64,000 nucleotides of DNA from Sesamum alatum (GCA_034509735.1 JACGWO010000012.1:18939188-19003187), one strand, 5' to 3'; counted from the stretch's first letter, positions 1 to 12,479 are shown. The notes: generated from the sequence alone by a model not told the origin. Program-made: numbers and translations.

Positions 1-377
1 ACCGTACACCAAAATAAATCTTTAGTTCTTCTCAAGTACTTAAGGATATTTTTTACAGCAGTCCAGTGATCGTGGCCGGCACATGTCTGATAACGACTCG
101 TAACACTTAGAGTGTAAGCTATATCAGGCCTCGTACATTGAACAACATATTGCATGCTGTCAACAGTAGAAGCATAGAGAATTTGTGACATTTTCTTAAC
201 TTCATGCCTCATGGGAAGAAAACCCCTTTTTGATTCATCCATCTTGAACCTTTTCAAGACTTTATCAATGTACAAGACTTAGGTCATTCCTAACATTCTT
301 TTAGATCTAGCTCTATAGATCTTTATCCCAAGAATATAGGAAGCTTCACCCAAGTCCTTCATGGAGAACTGAGTAGA
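1..377 (-). pseudogene. copia RT C-terminus and start of RNase H (cut by window edge)
   Basis: Downstream of the YVDD block on the minus strand. Translated fragments match the linker and early RNase H region seen intact at 47671-48426 (the RMLG, MRH, CTRPD and KYLK blocks). Several frame breaks are present. The rest of RNase H lies outside the window. Confidence 0.7.
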
Positions 378-863
378 TTACCATGCTTTAGTGTCACCTA
401 ATATTTTAACATCATTCTCGATGAGTAAAATATCATCCACATAAAGCACAAGGAACACAATAGAGCTCCCACTAACCTTTTTGTATACATAGGGATCATA
501 TTCGTTCTTAATGAAGCCATAACATTTTATAACCTCATCAAATCGAATGTTCCAACTTTGGGATGCCTGTTTGAGCCCATAAATGGACCTCTGAAGTTTA
601 CAAACTTTTTGCTCTTCTCCTTTGGATGTAAAACCTTGTGGCTGATCCATATAAATTTCTTCCTCAATGAATCCATTAAGGAATGCAGTTTTCAAATCCA
701 TTTGCCATATCTCATAGCCATAATACACAGCTATGGCAAGTAAGATCCTTATGGACTTGGCCATGGCAACGGAATAGGTCTCCTCAAAGTCCACACTAGG
801 CCTTTGAGTGTAGCTTTTAGCTACCAATCGGCTCCAAGCTTTTGCTTGTGGATCCATTTGCAC
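378..863 (-). pseudogene. copia reverse transcriptase core
   Basis: 161 codons with typical copia RT blocks: RLVAKSYTQRPSVDFEETYS, MDLKTAFLNGFIEEEIYMDQ, SIYGLKQASQSWN and the catalytic LVLYVDDILL, where the YVDD aspartates bind metal. It ends at a stop after GDTKAW, beyond which RT and the start of RNase H continue in fragments. Confidence 0.92.
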
Positions 864-1234
864 CCAATGGGCCTAACTCCCTTAAGTGGGTCCACCAAGG
901 TCCATATCTTGTTGGAGTTCATGGAGTCCATTTCGGATCTTATGGCCTCAAGCCATCTAGCTAAATCGATGTCAGACATCGCATCTTCAAACGTCTTTGG
1001 ATCATTATCCAATTAACTAGTCAAGGCTAGCATATCATATCTCTCAGGCTGTTTAGAGACTCTAGCCGACTTTCTCAGAGGATGTGTAAAATCAAAAGGT
1101 TCATTGTGACACAGTATGGGTGTCATTTCTGCCATAAGTGATGCATCACTCGACTCTTCGAGTTGCGCCTCTTTGTTTTGAATATCCGAAGGAAAACCCT
1201 TTTCCAAGAACACAGCATTTCTCGAAACAAACAC
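821..1234 (-). pseudogene. copia integrase C-terminus, linker and RT N-terminus
   Basis: Two adjoining open pieces. 1234-1013 reads VSRNAVFLEKGF and later LRKSARVSKQPERY, the usual copia linker between integrase and reverse transcriptase. 1012-821 reads WLEAIRSEMDSM and WTLVDPLKGVRPIGCKWIHK, the conserved N-terminal block of copia RT. A stop separates the two pieces and a frame change leads into the main RT block. Confidence 0.82.
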
Positions 1235-1478
1235 GTTTTGTTCCGAGGGATCATAGAATTAGTATCCTACAGTTTCTTTCAGATATCCAACAAATCTACA
1301 TAAGATAGATCTCATATCCAACTTATCTCCTACTAGTCTTTTGACATATGCGGGACACCCCCATATTCTCAAATACTTATAAGAGGGTGGTTTGCCATGC
1401 CATATTACATATGGTGTTTGGGTACAGCCTTAGATGGTACCATATTTAATAATTTGGCGCCGTTTCTAATGCATAGCC

Positions 1479-1763
1479 CTAAAAAGAAAGAGGTAATGTA
1501 GTAGAACTCATCCTGGAACGAAGCATGTCCAACAAAGTTCGGTTCCTCCTTTCAGCCATGCCATTAAGTTGTGGTGTTGCAGGAGGAGTCCATTGAGAGA
1601 TAATCTCATTCTCTTTTAAGTAATTCAAGAATTCACCACTTAAGTATTCAGCACCACGATCAGATCGAATGGTCTTAAGTTTTCGCCTAGTTTGATTTTC
1701 CACTTCAAGTTTGAATTCTTTGAACATTTCAAATGCTTCAGACTTGTACTTCATTAAGTACAC
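1479..1763 (-). pseudogene. copia integrase catalytic core fragment
   Basis: Carries the integrase core residues: an Asp in the IRSDRGAEY context and the downstream Glu in GMAERRNRTLLDM, two members of the DDE triad. The first Asp lies in the preceding frame at HTDVCGP. Continuous with the 1783-2910 frame apart from a frameshift near 1770. Further in-frame stops follow towards 1240. Integrase inserts the cDNA into the host genome; this copy is broken. Confidence 0.88.
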
Positions 1764-1782
1764 ATAACTGAACCGTGAGTGA

Positions 1783-2910
1783 TCAATCGGTAAAGGTTAT
1801 GAAGTAAGAAAATCCTCCTCTAGTTGGAGTACTTAAAGGTCCACAAACATCTGTGTGGATTAAATCCAAAAGTGCAGTGGCACGGATACTTTGTCCAATA
1901 AATGGTGTTTTGGTCATTTTTCCCTTGAGACAAGAATCACAAGTTGAAAGAGTATCTAAGTTCTCTATTTCTAGATTCTTAGAGTCAATCAACCTCTTCA
2001 TTCTATCCTTGGATATGTGACCCAACCTAACATGCCATGTTTGTGCATTTTCTTGATCATCCAATTTTTGTTTGTGTTGAACGTTCATAATCATATTATG
2101 TTGTTGGATAGTATATAAACCATTTATTATAGTGCCAAGTAAAACAGAAGAACTATTCCTCATTAAGTAAAAACATTGTTTTGATACACAAAATTCATAC
2201 CCCTCTTCATCAAGAGTAGGTATAGATACAATGTTTCTTATCATACTTAGTACACAATAACAACTATTAAGTATTATCCTAACATCCTTGCTAATAGCTA
2301 AGTGAACAGTTCCAACAGCTTCAGCAGCAACTTGCTTGCCGTCTCCAAGCCTGAGGATCACATCCCCTTCACCTAACTTTTTGCTTCTTCTCATTACCTG
2401 AAAATCATTGCAAATATGAGCTCCACAACCGGTATCTAATACCCAAGAAGCATTATTAGCAACCATGTTAATTTCAACAACGAAAATACCTTGGATTGTT
2501 GCAAGAAACTTCTTGCAATTCCTCTTCCAATGGCCTTTTTCATGGCAGTGATGACACTTATCATTTGCTAGATTGGCCTTGATTATCTTCTTCCCTTTGC
2601 CATTCCCTCGGCCGTCCTTATTGCTTTTCTTCCTCCCCTTTCCATTCCTCCTCCATCTCTTGACCCTTTTGGTCATGGAGGAAGACGTGGATGGGGTTGC
2701 CAGCATTACTGGTGCAGGCTTCTTTACAGTAGCCTCGTATTTCATAAACATATTGATCAATTCAGGAACATTCTTCTCAAGACCGTTCATATTGTAATTA
2801 ACAATAAATTGATCAAAAGACGACGTTAATGACTGTAAGATCACATCTATGTAAGAGTCATTATTCATGCCTGCGTCCAAAGATTCTAACTTCTCAATGA
2901 GAAAAAGCAT
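1783..2910 (-). pseudogene. copia gag C-terminus, protease and integrase N-terminus
   Basis: A 375-codon open stretch. Residues 1-70 are the Gag C-terminal helical region and 80-110 a basic K/R/G-rich tract. Residues 119-132 form a CX2CX4HX4C zinc knuckle (CHHCHEKGHWKRNC). The aspartic protease active site DTG is at 159-161 (WVLDTGCGAHIC). The pre-integrase HxxC zinc-binding motif follows (WHVRLGHIS, then CDSCLKGK) and the start of the integrase core (HTDVCGP). It ends at a frameshift just before the remaining integrase core at 1763. The start at 2910 is not the true gag start. Confidence 0.88.
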
Positions 2911-3314
2911 CTTGACGTCGTGGTCATGACAGATGACCCCTCAGTCATCTTTGCCCGATAGAACTCCTTTGATGCTGCATATCTTATATGTCGATCTTGT
3001 ACTGCAAATAACTCTTGTGAGCGTACAAAGATCTCAGATGCATGCTTAAGGTGCTCGTGTTGCTTTTTCAGTTCATTGCACATAGATGCCAGCACAAGGC
3101 AACGGGCTTGAAGGTCATCATCGATCCAACGTTGGAACGTCACACGTTCTTCGTCTGTCGAATCCTCGGGAAGCTCAGTGGGAGGACGAGATTCCAACAC
3201 ATAAGAGCATTTCTCGGAATCCAAAACAATTTTGAGATTCCTAAGTCAGTCAGTATAGTTGGTTCCAACAAGTTTGTTTGTCTCAAGTATGGTAACAAGT
3301 GGACTTTTAGACAT
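2886..3314 (-). pseudogene. copia gag, N-terminal part (broken)
   Basis: The probable start codon is at 3314-3312. The first residues read MSKSPLVTILETNKLVGTNY, typical of a copia Gag N-terminus. A stop sits at the tryptophan of the conserved NYTxW motif, and reading then continues from 3224 as MDSEKCSYVLESRPP. A frameshift near 2890-2910 separates this part from the rest of Gag. Gag forms the cytoplasmic particle in which reverse transcription occurs. The stop and frameshift make it a pseudogene. Confidence 0.8.
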
Positions 3315-4860
3315 TTTCAATCTACAAGAAAGAAAAGAAGAAACAATGGAGATTTTAGCATTCTTTCAATCAATGTTAATTAAATTTACAATATGGTCTT
3401 TAATCATAAATTGCTCCCACTATTTTTTCAAAATTCCATAACCCGCATATGGATTTTCGGGAAACATTTTTCCTAGTGGGCTTGAGGTCCATAGAACGAA
3501 TTTCATACCCCATTGTTACGATTTGCATGAAAATAATTCTATGGGAGGTAACTTCACCATTCTCATCTTATGAGATCCCCAAGGTGTTTTACCTCATTTT
3601 CATATAATCCGAAGGACTCCAAGGGAATTATGTTACTCCGTTAAGCCCAACCCATTGACCAAAAGACCCTTCACTATCGCCCTCCACGAGTTGTGAGACA
3701 GAGTGATAGTAGGTAATCTACTTGTTCATAGTGATAGTACAATTTTTCACTACTTCCAAATCATCCAACGACTCGTGAGACAATGAATTGAAAGGTAATA
3801 GCATCTCATACTTTGTCACTATGGATGGAAGGTCTGGATTATCAAATCCAATTTGATTTTATCCATCACGGACTTAATATTTTAACTTGAACACTCCAAG
3901 TGAGGGTTCAAACCATTTGCTTACGCAAGACCTCATCACGATGTTTTATTCTTGTTTTCTTGTTTATCATATACAATATAAAGTGTAGGTATGAAAGTCA
4001 AGCAGAGCCATATAAACATATATACAAGAAATAAAATCTAGCATTCCCTTGTTGGATGATTATGAGCTCGTAGTCATCCCATACATTTATTACACAAAGA
4101 TATCACATATCATATATACAAATAATATCATGTATATATATTTAGATCCAATAAAACAAAAAAAAATTAATTTCTTATGTTAAATCACATGATGTTTTTC
4201 ATGGAATGAAATTGATTTTAATTTATGGGCACTTGATTCATAATGTCAAATTAACTTGGACTTTCCAAGAAATTTTCCTAATCATATTAGGAGAATATGT
4301 TGAATTTTCCTAATCAAATTGAAAGTGAAAATTCAATTTTCTTTTCTCAATTTATACCATATATAAATTAGGAAAATAATATATATGCATTTTTTAAACA
4401 ATTAAAATATTCAGAATAATAAGAAAAATAAATTAGAAATTCAAAATTTCAATGACAGGAGCAAAAAACGACCACCGACAGCACACCGACAGGGCCGTGC
4501 GTTCGCGGGCGCAGGCCGGCAGGCAATCGGTGCCGGTGCCTGTGCTGTGCACCGTGCCGTTTTTCACCTTTTTTTTAAATATTATTCTGAATTGCTCTCA
4601 AATAAAAATGAATTTGAGAATTTACAAAATGTCTCCATTCAATCCGACCATGTACGCGGAAGAAAAATCCAGCCATATAGGTGGAAGATAAATCTGGTCA
4701 TATAGGCAGAAGGTGTAACACAATAGAATCAAATTTCAACAATTGAAATATGCCCAAGAGTTAAATTCAACACATCAATAGATTAACACATAAAATTAAA
4801 TAGTTAAGCAATTTTAATCCGATTAATTCACATCAAACCAAAATAAATTCAATTGACTTG
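3315..4860 (-). other. Untranslated leader of the left copia element
   Basis: About 1.5 kb between the primer-binding site and the gag start, with no reading frame of note. It is strongly AT-rich apart from a short GC-rich island near 4465-4560. No domain is recognisable. Confidence 0.5.
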
Positions 4861-4880
4861 CATGACCGGCTCTGATACCA
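4861..4880 (-). other. Primer-binding site (initiator tRNA-Met type)
   Basis: The minus strand reads TGGTATCAGAGCCGGTCATG directly inside the LTR. Its first 12 bases are the classic plant copia primer-binding site, complementary to the 3' end of initiator methionine tRNA, where minus-strand cDNA synthesis starts. Confidence 0.88.
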
Positions 4881-4881
4881 C

Positions 4882-7156
4882 TGTTAGCTTCATATAAGCC
4901 CCTAGACGTTAAACGCAACGGAAATTAAAATTTTAATTCAAAAATAATATTAAATTAGCGATCGAATCGCCCGTCTTGTTGCTATTACGATGTGGATCTC
5001 ATGCATAAAAGGATGTCAATTGAATGGTTAAGAGAAACCAACCTTTCTAGCTCTCCGGTTGATGTTGGTTACTTGAACTTTTTCAAGAACGACCTTTCCT
5101 TAAAAATGGTGGAACGTCAAAATGGAACCGCTTTTAATTGTTGTTCATGGTAGAAACACAAGTATCTTCCCTCTAAAGCTAGTCCACACCACCTATGATG
5201 GAATCACCCTCAAATCTATGCTAGTAGGTATTGGAGGATTAAGGTAGATCAACTATTGATCTATGGAGAAATCAAGGGAATTCTTCTCTTTTGGGGATGA
5301 GAAATGAACATAAGACCAAGGCTAAAGTGAAAGCAAGACTTTCTAGCTTTGAAGGAGAGAAAGTCTAAGAGCTAGAGCGCAAAAGGAAAGCAAGAGTTTT
5401 TGTATCTTTATATGTAAAGTGGTATATGAATATCTTGCTTTGTACCCATTTTTATAGGCATTCATTTGCACTAGATACAATGAATGTAGACAAGGCTTTT
5501 TGTCTTGCTCTCAGAACACTTGTCTTCTTCAGACAAGTTTTAGCATGGCTCATTTTTTCTCCTTTTACACTTGTCTTCTTTATAGACAAGCTTTAGCATG
5601 ACTCATATTTTCTTCTTCATCTAAAGATGAAAACAAGTCATGTCTATGTTCAATGAATCTTGTCTTGTGGGCTTGTGGGCTTGTGGGTTTGGGCTAAGGT
5701 CTTGGGCTTTATCTTAATTTTTAATTGGACTAAGTCCAATTTTAATTAATTCACAACTAATTATTTAACCCATGGTATTTAATTGTTTAATTAAATTTAA
5801 GCCCAAATCAATTAATCTAATTAATTAATTTTCAAGCTCAAATAGATTATTCTTAATTAATCTATCACAAGTCTTACTTAATCAAATTAATGCTTGTGAA
5901 TTTTTAGACTCCAGATTAAATAATCATATTATTTAATATTCCCATGAAATGATTTCATAAATCATTTCAATCAATTAATTTAACTCCTTAAATTAATTGA
6001 TTTATTCTCCATAATTAATTCTATAAATTAATTCCAATAATTCCATCATGGATTTGTGTGTAACCTTTAGGTTCACTACTCAGCTAGACTTGAGCTTGTA
6101 TCACATATACAATTTAATTAGCAACTTACTTGCATTAGATTAAATAGATCTTAACATAATTAATCACTCTCAATTAACTCCTTAATTGGAGGGTATCATC
6201 ATGGGTGGTCATCTAGCAATGGTCATGGCACTAGAGAATAGGTGAATTATTGCGTGAACCTGTGAGCTACGCGTACCATGCAGATACGGTCCCTTCGCTA
6301 CTAACCTCTCGATCAAAGTCTAGGGCATGGAATTAGTTACCGGTTCCCATTATCGACTTTGATGTCTATGTGTCAACTCTTCAAGTTATGCTTCCAATTT
6401 ATCAATATAGGAAAAATCTTTTCTTCTATTTGATCAACAGTCATGATCATGGGCTTCGAGGAACGCATACTGTAGAGAACATAGGAGGTCCGTTGTCATC
6501 TCATGATAAGTAGCAGATCCTATCTTGGAACTCACCAACCTCCATGCATGCTTCAACTATGTCTGAAACATGATCGTATAGTGATCCAGGATGAAACCTG
6601 AGGCCACATTGGACATGATCAAGTCATAGTCGTCCTATGCACAAGGCTACTGTGGAACCTCAAGTCTAAGAACTAGTTAGTGCACTATCGTAGCCTAGGA
6701 ATTCTAGTCATACCGATCATGCCATATAGGACTTCCATATGACAACTCCTGCGACTCAATTCAATGAACTTGATAACTCTTTATCAAGCACCCACTAAAG
6801 TGCGCAGACGTCATATGTCTCTGTCTATGAAACTTGACATTCATCGTGAACGCATCACTTAGTGAAAGTCTTTAAGGAATGATCGATGCCCTGTCTCGAC
6901 CGATTCATCGACTTGGAATATTTTAGATCAAACCATAGAGGTTGGTTTCATGGTCGCCATCATATGCACGAGCCAACCTCGTAGCATAATTGATCTAAGG
7001 GCTTCAACCAAATGCTCATATAAATTTAATGTTTAAAGCATATGATGAAGATGGCCAAAGAACATTATTCTTAAATTAACATATTATTGAAAAAGATCGT
7101 CTTAGAATAGTTTACAAAGAGCCAATCAATTGACTTGATGGTCATCTAGTCTGACA
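4882..7156 (-). repeat. 5' LTR of the left copia element
   Basis: On the plus strand the LTR starts TGTTAG at 4882 and ends CTGACA at 7156, giving near-perfect 6-bp terminal inverted repeats with TG/CA ends. The inner edge lies 1 bp from the primer-binding site. The outer edge, read on the minus strand, aligns with the first ~35 bp of the LTR beginning at 51928 (shared words include GACCAT and AAGTCAAT), which fixes the boundary. Its length of 2275 bp is long for copia. The partner LTR is outside the window, so insertion age and target duplication cannot be read. Confidence 0.82.
5446..5458 (-). promoter_or_regulatory. Probable LTR TATA box
   Basis: The minus strand reads CCTATAAAAATGG inside the 5' LTR. 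The placement fits the U3/R boundary of a plant LTR, with roughly 550 bp to the LTR end. The transcription start is inferred only. Confidence 0.4.
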
Positions 7157-7718
7157 AATAATGCATACGAGAGTCTAGTTGCACCACACAAGTCAAATAA
7201 TCTTCTTGAATCCTAAGAAATCAACGAATTAACCTGCAAAATAGGAATTTGCATTCTCATGCTTAAGTCAGTAAAATGTTTGAGATGAAATAGAGTAAGG
7301 ACCTTAAGGTAAAAATTAAGTCTAGCAAGCTAAATCCGTGTAACTTTGTGTAGAGTGCTTAAATATAGAAAGAATGCTTAACACTCATGTGTGAAGAGTG
7401 GAATAGAGTAGAAATCGTGTAGGCTTGTTGAATGAATTCGTTGCCTCTTTTACCTACTTCACCACTATTTATAGGAGTAGGTTTTGAGATGAGAGAAGGG
7501 GGGGGGGGGTTATAGGGAGTTAGGATGTTCCTAATTCCTATGTCTACTTTATGGAAACAATGTTTATCCCCTATTTGTCACATCAAATGGGCTCACACCA
7601 CAAAGAAGAAATTATGCCAAATCAACAAGATTATGGCCTAAAATCAAGGGGGTAACCTATCATCTTTATCCATGGGTATCCTTCTTGTTGTGCTCCAAGG
7701 GCGAGGTGTTATGTGATA
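7157..7718. other. Unassigned stretch, possibly an LTR remnant
   Basis: No gene is seen. On the minus strand a TATA-like CCTATAAATAG at about 7466-7476 is followed by a moderately GC-balanced tract, an arrangement resembling an LTR U3/R junction. A run of about 11 G lies near 7499-7509. No partner repeat or boundary was found, so the LTR reading is a guess. Confidence 0.2.
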
Positions 7719-8643
7719 TTTATACTATTTATAAAAGAGAAGATTATTTTGTGTTTAAAATGATAATTTTTTTATAATTTTTACATAAACTATTTTTTAC
7801 TTTTTGTATAATACATTTGCTTATTTTCTTTCTATAGAATGAAATTAATATTTTATAGAGGACAAAAATGGAAATTTGATATCATATTGGTAGTTTTCAT
7901 ACCAATTTTACAAACTACCAATTATGCCTTCTTGCCATAACCACCCATGTTCTCCCACCAATCTTTTTCTTTCTTTCTATTTTTTTTTTTTTTTTTTTTG
8001 ATCTACGAAAACTCAATTAAAAGTCTAAAACCTCTCCTCACAAACTAATATGTTAATATATTGCTCCAAAATTTGGTCTTAATAAGAAACATGTAATTAA
8101 TATGTTCTTTATCAACCCTCATTCCGTAAATTAAAAAAAAAAAAAAAAAAAAGGCCTTCCATGTTCTCATCTTTATTTTTATATTTATTTGATTTATTTT
8201 ATTTTTTTAATAATAAATTGCTCTTTTTTCGTAGTATAAAACTGTAATATCCCATGTGAAATGAAGTGTTCACCATAATTTTTTATTTAAAAATATTGTC
8301 CATGAAAGTTTTCATATATATATATATATATTTAAATTTTAAATTTATGGATATATTTATTTTTTTTATTGAAATATATTAAAACTGTAATAAATCATAT
8401 TTTATAAAAATAAAAAATAAAACAAATATCGGATATTGAAGATAAGAGTGTATTAAATAATCTTAAAATATCGAAAGAAAAATCAATTAAAAGAATGAAT
8501 ATATATATATAAATAATATTATATTTAATATTTTAATTGTGAAGTGCAATTATGGTACCTCAAATTAAAATAAATAAATTTTAATGAATAATTATTGACT
8601 AATTAATATTAAGAAAGTAAGCCATAACATTCTCTACTAATTA
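7719..8643 (+). mobile_element. Helitron-related non-autonomous element, ends unclear
   Basis: The left part (7719-8115) is homologous, in inverted orientation, to 10380-10733, the 5' half of a Helitron with clear ends. The part at 8157-8290 is a direct repeat of 8878-9010 inside the adjacent Helitron. The 5' end reads TTTATACTATTTATAAAAG rather than the TC start expected. No hairpin-CTAG 3' end was found. It contains long T and A homopolymers (7981-8000 and 8133-8152). Confidence 0.45.
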
Positions 8644-10808
8644 TCTATACTAATTATAAAAAAATAAACTTTTTTATGTTTAGAATGGAAGTTATTTTAA
8701 CAATTTATAGAATTTACCCTTTGTTTTTGTATAATCATTTTCATATTTCTTCTACAAAGTAAAATATATCATTTGTTGAGGACAAACAGATTTAACATAG
8801 TATCGGTGTTCTCATATTAATTTTTAAACTACCTAATTGCCCTTTTTATGAACCCTTATTTTGAAAAAGAAAAAAAACGCTTCCATGTTCTCATCTTTAT
8901 TTTCATATTTATTTGATTTATTTTACAATAATATATTACTCTTTTTTTGTAATATATAAAACTATAATATGACATGTGAAATGAAGTATTCACCAAATTT
9001 TTTATTTAAATTTTCATTACTCTCTCTATAAATATCCATTACTTCTATTAAATATTTTATAAATTGATTTTTTTGCCACAATTTCTTTTGCCGCCCACTT
9101 AAACCCAAATTTTTAACTTTTATTTTTAATCTCTTTCCTCTGTCTCCTTCGTCGATTGAAGAAAGCTGAGAAAAGGATTAAGAGAAATAAAGTAAATAGA
9201 AGAATTCATTTGTGTTTTTTTTTTCAAGAAAAAAAAGGAATAAAGTTATGAATAAGGAATCAAATAGAAAAGTCATTGATTGTTCACCAACAACATAATA
9301 TTGTATTGGAAGTAGGTGATCTATGTGAATTCATCTACAAATTGATGAATCGTATCCCAGTATAATGGATATATAATCTTATTTTATTTACAACTAGCAA
9401 TCCGCACACACGTGATGCGTGAGCAAATAAAAATAATAATAATAATATCAAGATATATTAATCAGTGTATTTAAATTACGTACTTTGATCAATTTTAGTA
9501 TGTATATGATCTATTTTACATCGAATTTTAGTAGATCATTAATCATATATTTGTTAATTGTCTGATCTAAAATATTTTATAAAATTAATCAGTGTATTTT
9601 AATAATTTATTTTAACGTGTTAGAAACATGTGATTATACGATAATTTTTTATTTGAAAACTTAATATTCAATATATGATCGAATTAAAATAAAATTTGTT
9701 TTCATAAATTAGATATCATCAACCAAATAGCATTGATCTCGTACCAAAAACTCCTAATTAATTCCAAAATAAGACTTCATGTTGCATAAATTGGATAAAA
9801 ACTAAATAAAATTTAAATTAGTAAATTCACTTACTATTTGATACAAATCTTAATAATTAAAAAAAGTAAATTTTTGATATGTAGAAAAATTCAAATATAT
9901 ATGAAACATATCAGTACTAACATTAAAAAAGCACGCTTCAATCTGTACTAAAAGCCACTTACTACTACATAACATGTTTAGAGTTTATAAATTGGTAAAA
10001 TTCAAATAAAAATAAGATGACGAGAAATAAAATACTTCAAAGTATGTCTTTTTAACATAAAGTTTGAATATTTTTTTCATTAAGTAATTGTACATATAGC
10101 CCATGAAGATGCATTAAAGAATGGTGTTTGATACTACATGGAGAATAATATGCAGCTTTTTGTTAACGCCAGATGAAGTTTAAGAGTGATAAATAAAAAA
10201 AGAATCACAATTACATCTGGATTATTGCTAACATGATACTTTTAGTTTTTGTACTTTGCATCTTTGATCTTTACATGTAAAACTGCAAATAAATGGCCTA
10301 TGAGTCTATATATATATATATATATATATATAAGATAGCAGAAAAGGAAAAAAAATAAAGAACATATTAGTTATATGTTTCTTATTACAACCAAATCCTG
10401 GAGAAACATATTAATATATTAGTTTGTGAGAGAGGTTTTAGACTTTTAATTGGATTTTAATCTGTAGAGGGGGGAAAAAATGAAATGAAAAAGATGGTGT
10501 GGGAATATGGGTGGTTATGGCAAGATAGTATATTTGGTAGTTTGTAAATTGGTATGAGAACTACTAATAAGATGGTGAATTTATATTTTTATCCTCCACA
10601 AATAATTAATTCATTTTATAGAAAGAAATCAACAAATGTATTTTAAGAAAAGCAAAGGACAATTCTTGTAAAAACACATAAATAACTTCCATATTAGACA
10701 CAAAAGAAGATTTATTTTTATAATTAGTATAGATTAAAAAAAATTTGTATTGCCTTAACTTACATTTAAAATTTTGTACGCGCGAGTATCGCGTGTAGTA
10801 ACTACTAG
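8644..10808 (+). mobile_element. Non-autonomous Helitron (outer), interrupted by a second Helitron
   Basis: The 5' end reads A|TCTATACTAATTATAAA at 8644. The 3' end is a short hairpin (ACGCG and CGCGT arms within 10779-10795) followed by CTAG|T at 10805-10808. TC start, 3' hairpin, CTAG end and insertion between A and T are the Helitron hallmarks. Without the insertion at 9394-10733 the element is about 825 bp, a plausible non-autonomous size. No Rep/helicase coding is present. Confidence 0.7.
9394..10733 (-). mobile_element. Non-autonomous Helitron (inner, nested)
   Basis: Read on the minus strand: A|TCTATACTAATTATAAA begins at 10733 and the 3' end is ...GCACACACGTGATGCGTG-type inverted arms followed by CTAG|T at 9394-9397. 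The length is about 1340 bp. It sits inside the outer Helitron in opposite orientation, with the expected A and T flanks. No coding capacity. Confidence 0.72.
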
Positions 10809-11219
10809 TGTACAATAGAACTGAGGTGTTTGATGAGGTGAATGTGCCCTAGACTTGTTGAGATTAGACCTACGCTTAGTGTTGTCTTGCCAACAAGTTA
10901 TCAAAATCTGCGCCAATTGGGCCAATGATGCTTCGGGCTGCTGGTGATGAGTGCCCAAGTATTATATTGGTCTGCTAGTATTGAGTAAATTAAGTCTGAC
11001 TCCTTAATATAATTTAGGCTGAATCTTGTGTTTGGGCTTTAAAAATAAATACCCCAGATATCAACATGCATAATTGCATAAACTAAATGGATGCAAGTTT
11101 TTACAACGAATTGGACCAAAAATCTGTCAGAACGGCCTTAAGATTTTGCACTAACTTTTAAGATTTTTAGATCGGAAAAACGATAAAACAAATAATTAAA
11201 AGAAATATATACAAGAAAG

Positions 11220-11990
11220 AGTTTATTACACTTAGACCCACGTGAAAAGATTAAAAAGTTACACATTCTACCAAAAATGTTTATATTTCTTTAAGGTTTC
11301 GACGGAAATGGTTCAACAACAAAATTACATAAATTTTTAATTTTAGTCCTCATTCAAAATTTTAGTAATAATTTTATATTTGTAAGGGGTAAATATGATA
11401 TATATAAAATAAAAATAGTATAATTATAGTAAAATATTATTCTCGCAGTATAACTATTGAATAAAAATTAGGCGTTGATGAGTGGATAAACCAGTTATCT
11501 TTTGTGTTTTTTATACTTCTTATATATGGAGTGAGGCAATTCATCTAATGTTGTAGGATTGAAATTTACGGCCACTAACTTATCTTGGAGATTGCTTGTT
11601 CTTTTATTGGCATTTCATCTTCTAGGCATATTCCATGAAGATGAAAATGTCAATATATATGCTTAGAGGCCAAATAATCGTGTTAACCTCACCCAATATA
11701 TAGAAAGGGAAAAAAAACTACCAAAAAAGTGAGTAGTTTTTCGATCAACGACTATTGTAAATCCTATGGCTATAATTCAAAAATAATATTTTATTATAAT
11801 TATATATTTTGACTTTATATATTACATTTGACTCGTTATAAGTATAAAAATTATTACAAGGGGAATTACTGTTGAATGAAGAATAAAATTGGAAGTTTAT
11901 GTATTTTATTTTATTTGATTTATTTTTTTCTAATGTCAGCATTTTTTATCCAAACTCTAATAGAAGAGAATAGTTGTAAATGCCTGACGT
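11220..11990. repeat. Two inverted partial copies of an AT-rich repeat family
   Basis: About 11220-11480 (minus sense) and 11740-11990 (plus sense) both resemble the interior of the element at 24629-25140; shared words include TTACATTT, GTATAAAAAT and AGCATTTTTT. The pair forms a loose inverted repeat around about 250 bp of unrelated sequence. No ends or target duplications were found. Confidence 0.45.
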
Positions 11991-12007
11991 AATTAACCCT
12001 AAAAGAC

Positions 12008-12268
12008 ACATTTTTTTTTTTTCATAATGAGCAATGAACTATTAATTTGAAAATACAACAATATTTCTAATGCGATCAATAGCTATTACAATGTTCAATG
12101 CACAGTATAACAACATCTATTCAGTTCACGGTATAATAATAAATCCACATCTACCAACACCAATAAAAAGAATAATATAAACATCCGACAAATTAAACAA
12201 CTCCCTATATTCGTAGTACTCGAACCCACAATTTCTTAATTGTAAGACCTCAACCTCACCACTCGGCA
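12008..12268 (-). repeat. tRNA-derived SINE copy A
   Basis: The minus strand starts with a tRNA-like head: box A-like GCCGAGTGGTGAGGTTGAGG and box B-like GTGGGTTCGAGTAC. A body without coding follows and it ends in an A-rich run at 12008-12022. This internal RNA polymerase III promoter layout is typical of SINEs. No tRNA cloverleaf is completed, so it is not a functional tRNA gene. Confidence 0.62.
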
Positions 12269-12479
12269 AAAAATCATCAGGAATCCTAGAAGACACTTAA
12301 AAGTTCAAAATCGTGGGCCTTGCAATAGAAAATATGTATCTTTTAAGTAATATAATGCAATTATCTTCGATCATTCAATCAAATGCACAAAAACATACTC
12401 CAATCAAAGACATATTGCGCCTTCGAGGGCAAATTGAAGCATGAACCGTAATTGTTTAGTGTTTTTTTCTCTAAGTGAA

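Larger units (their letters stand above)
1..7156 (-). mobile_element. Ty1/copia LTR retrotransposon, decayed, truncated by window edge
   Basis: Read on the minus strand the order is 5' LTR (4882-7156), primer-binding site, long leader, gag, zinc knuckle, aspartic protease, integrase, reverse transcriptase and the start of RNase H. That domain order (integrase before RT) defines Ty1/copia. The remaining RNase H and the 3' LTR must lie left of position 1. The reading frame is broken many times by stops and frameshifts, so this copy is not autonomous. Its proteins and parts of its LTR resemble the copia pair at 45.6-53.9 kb, so it is a related subfamily. Confidence 0.93.
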
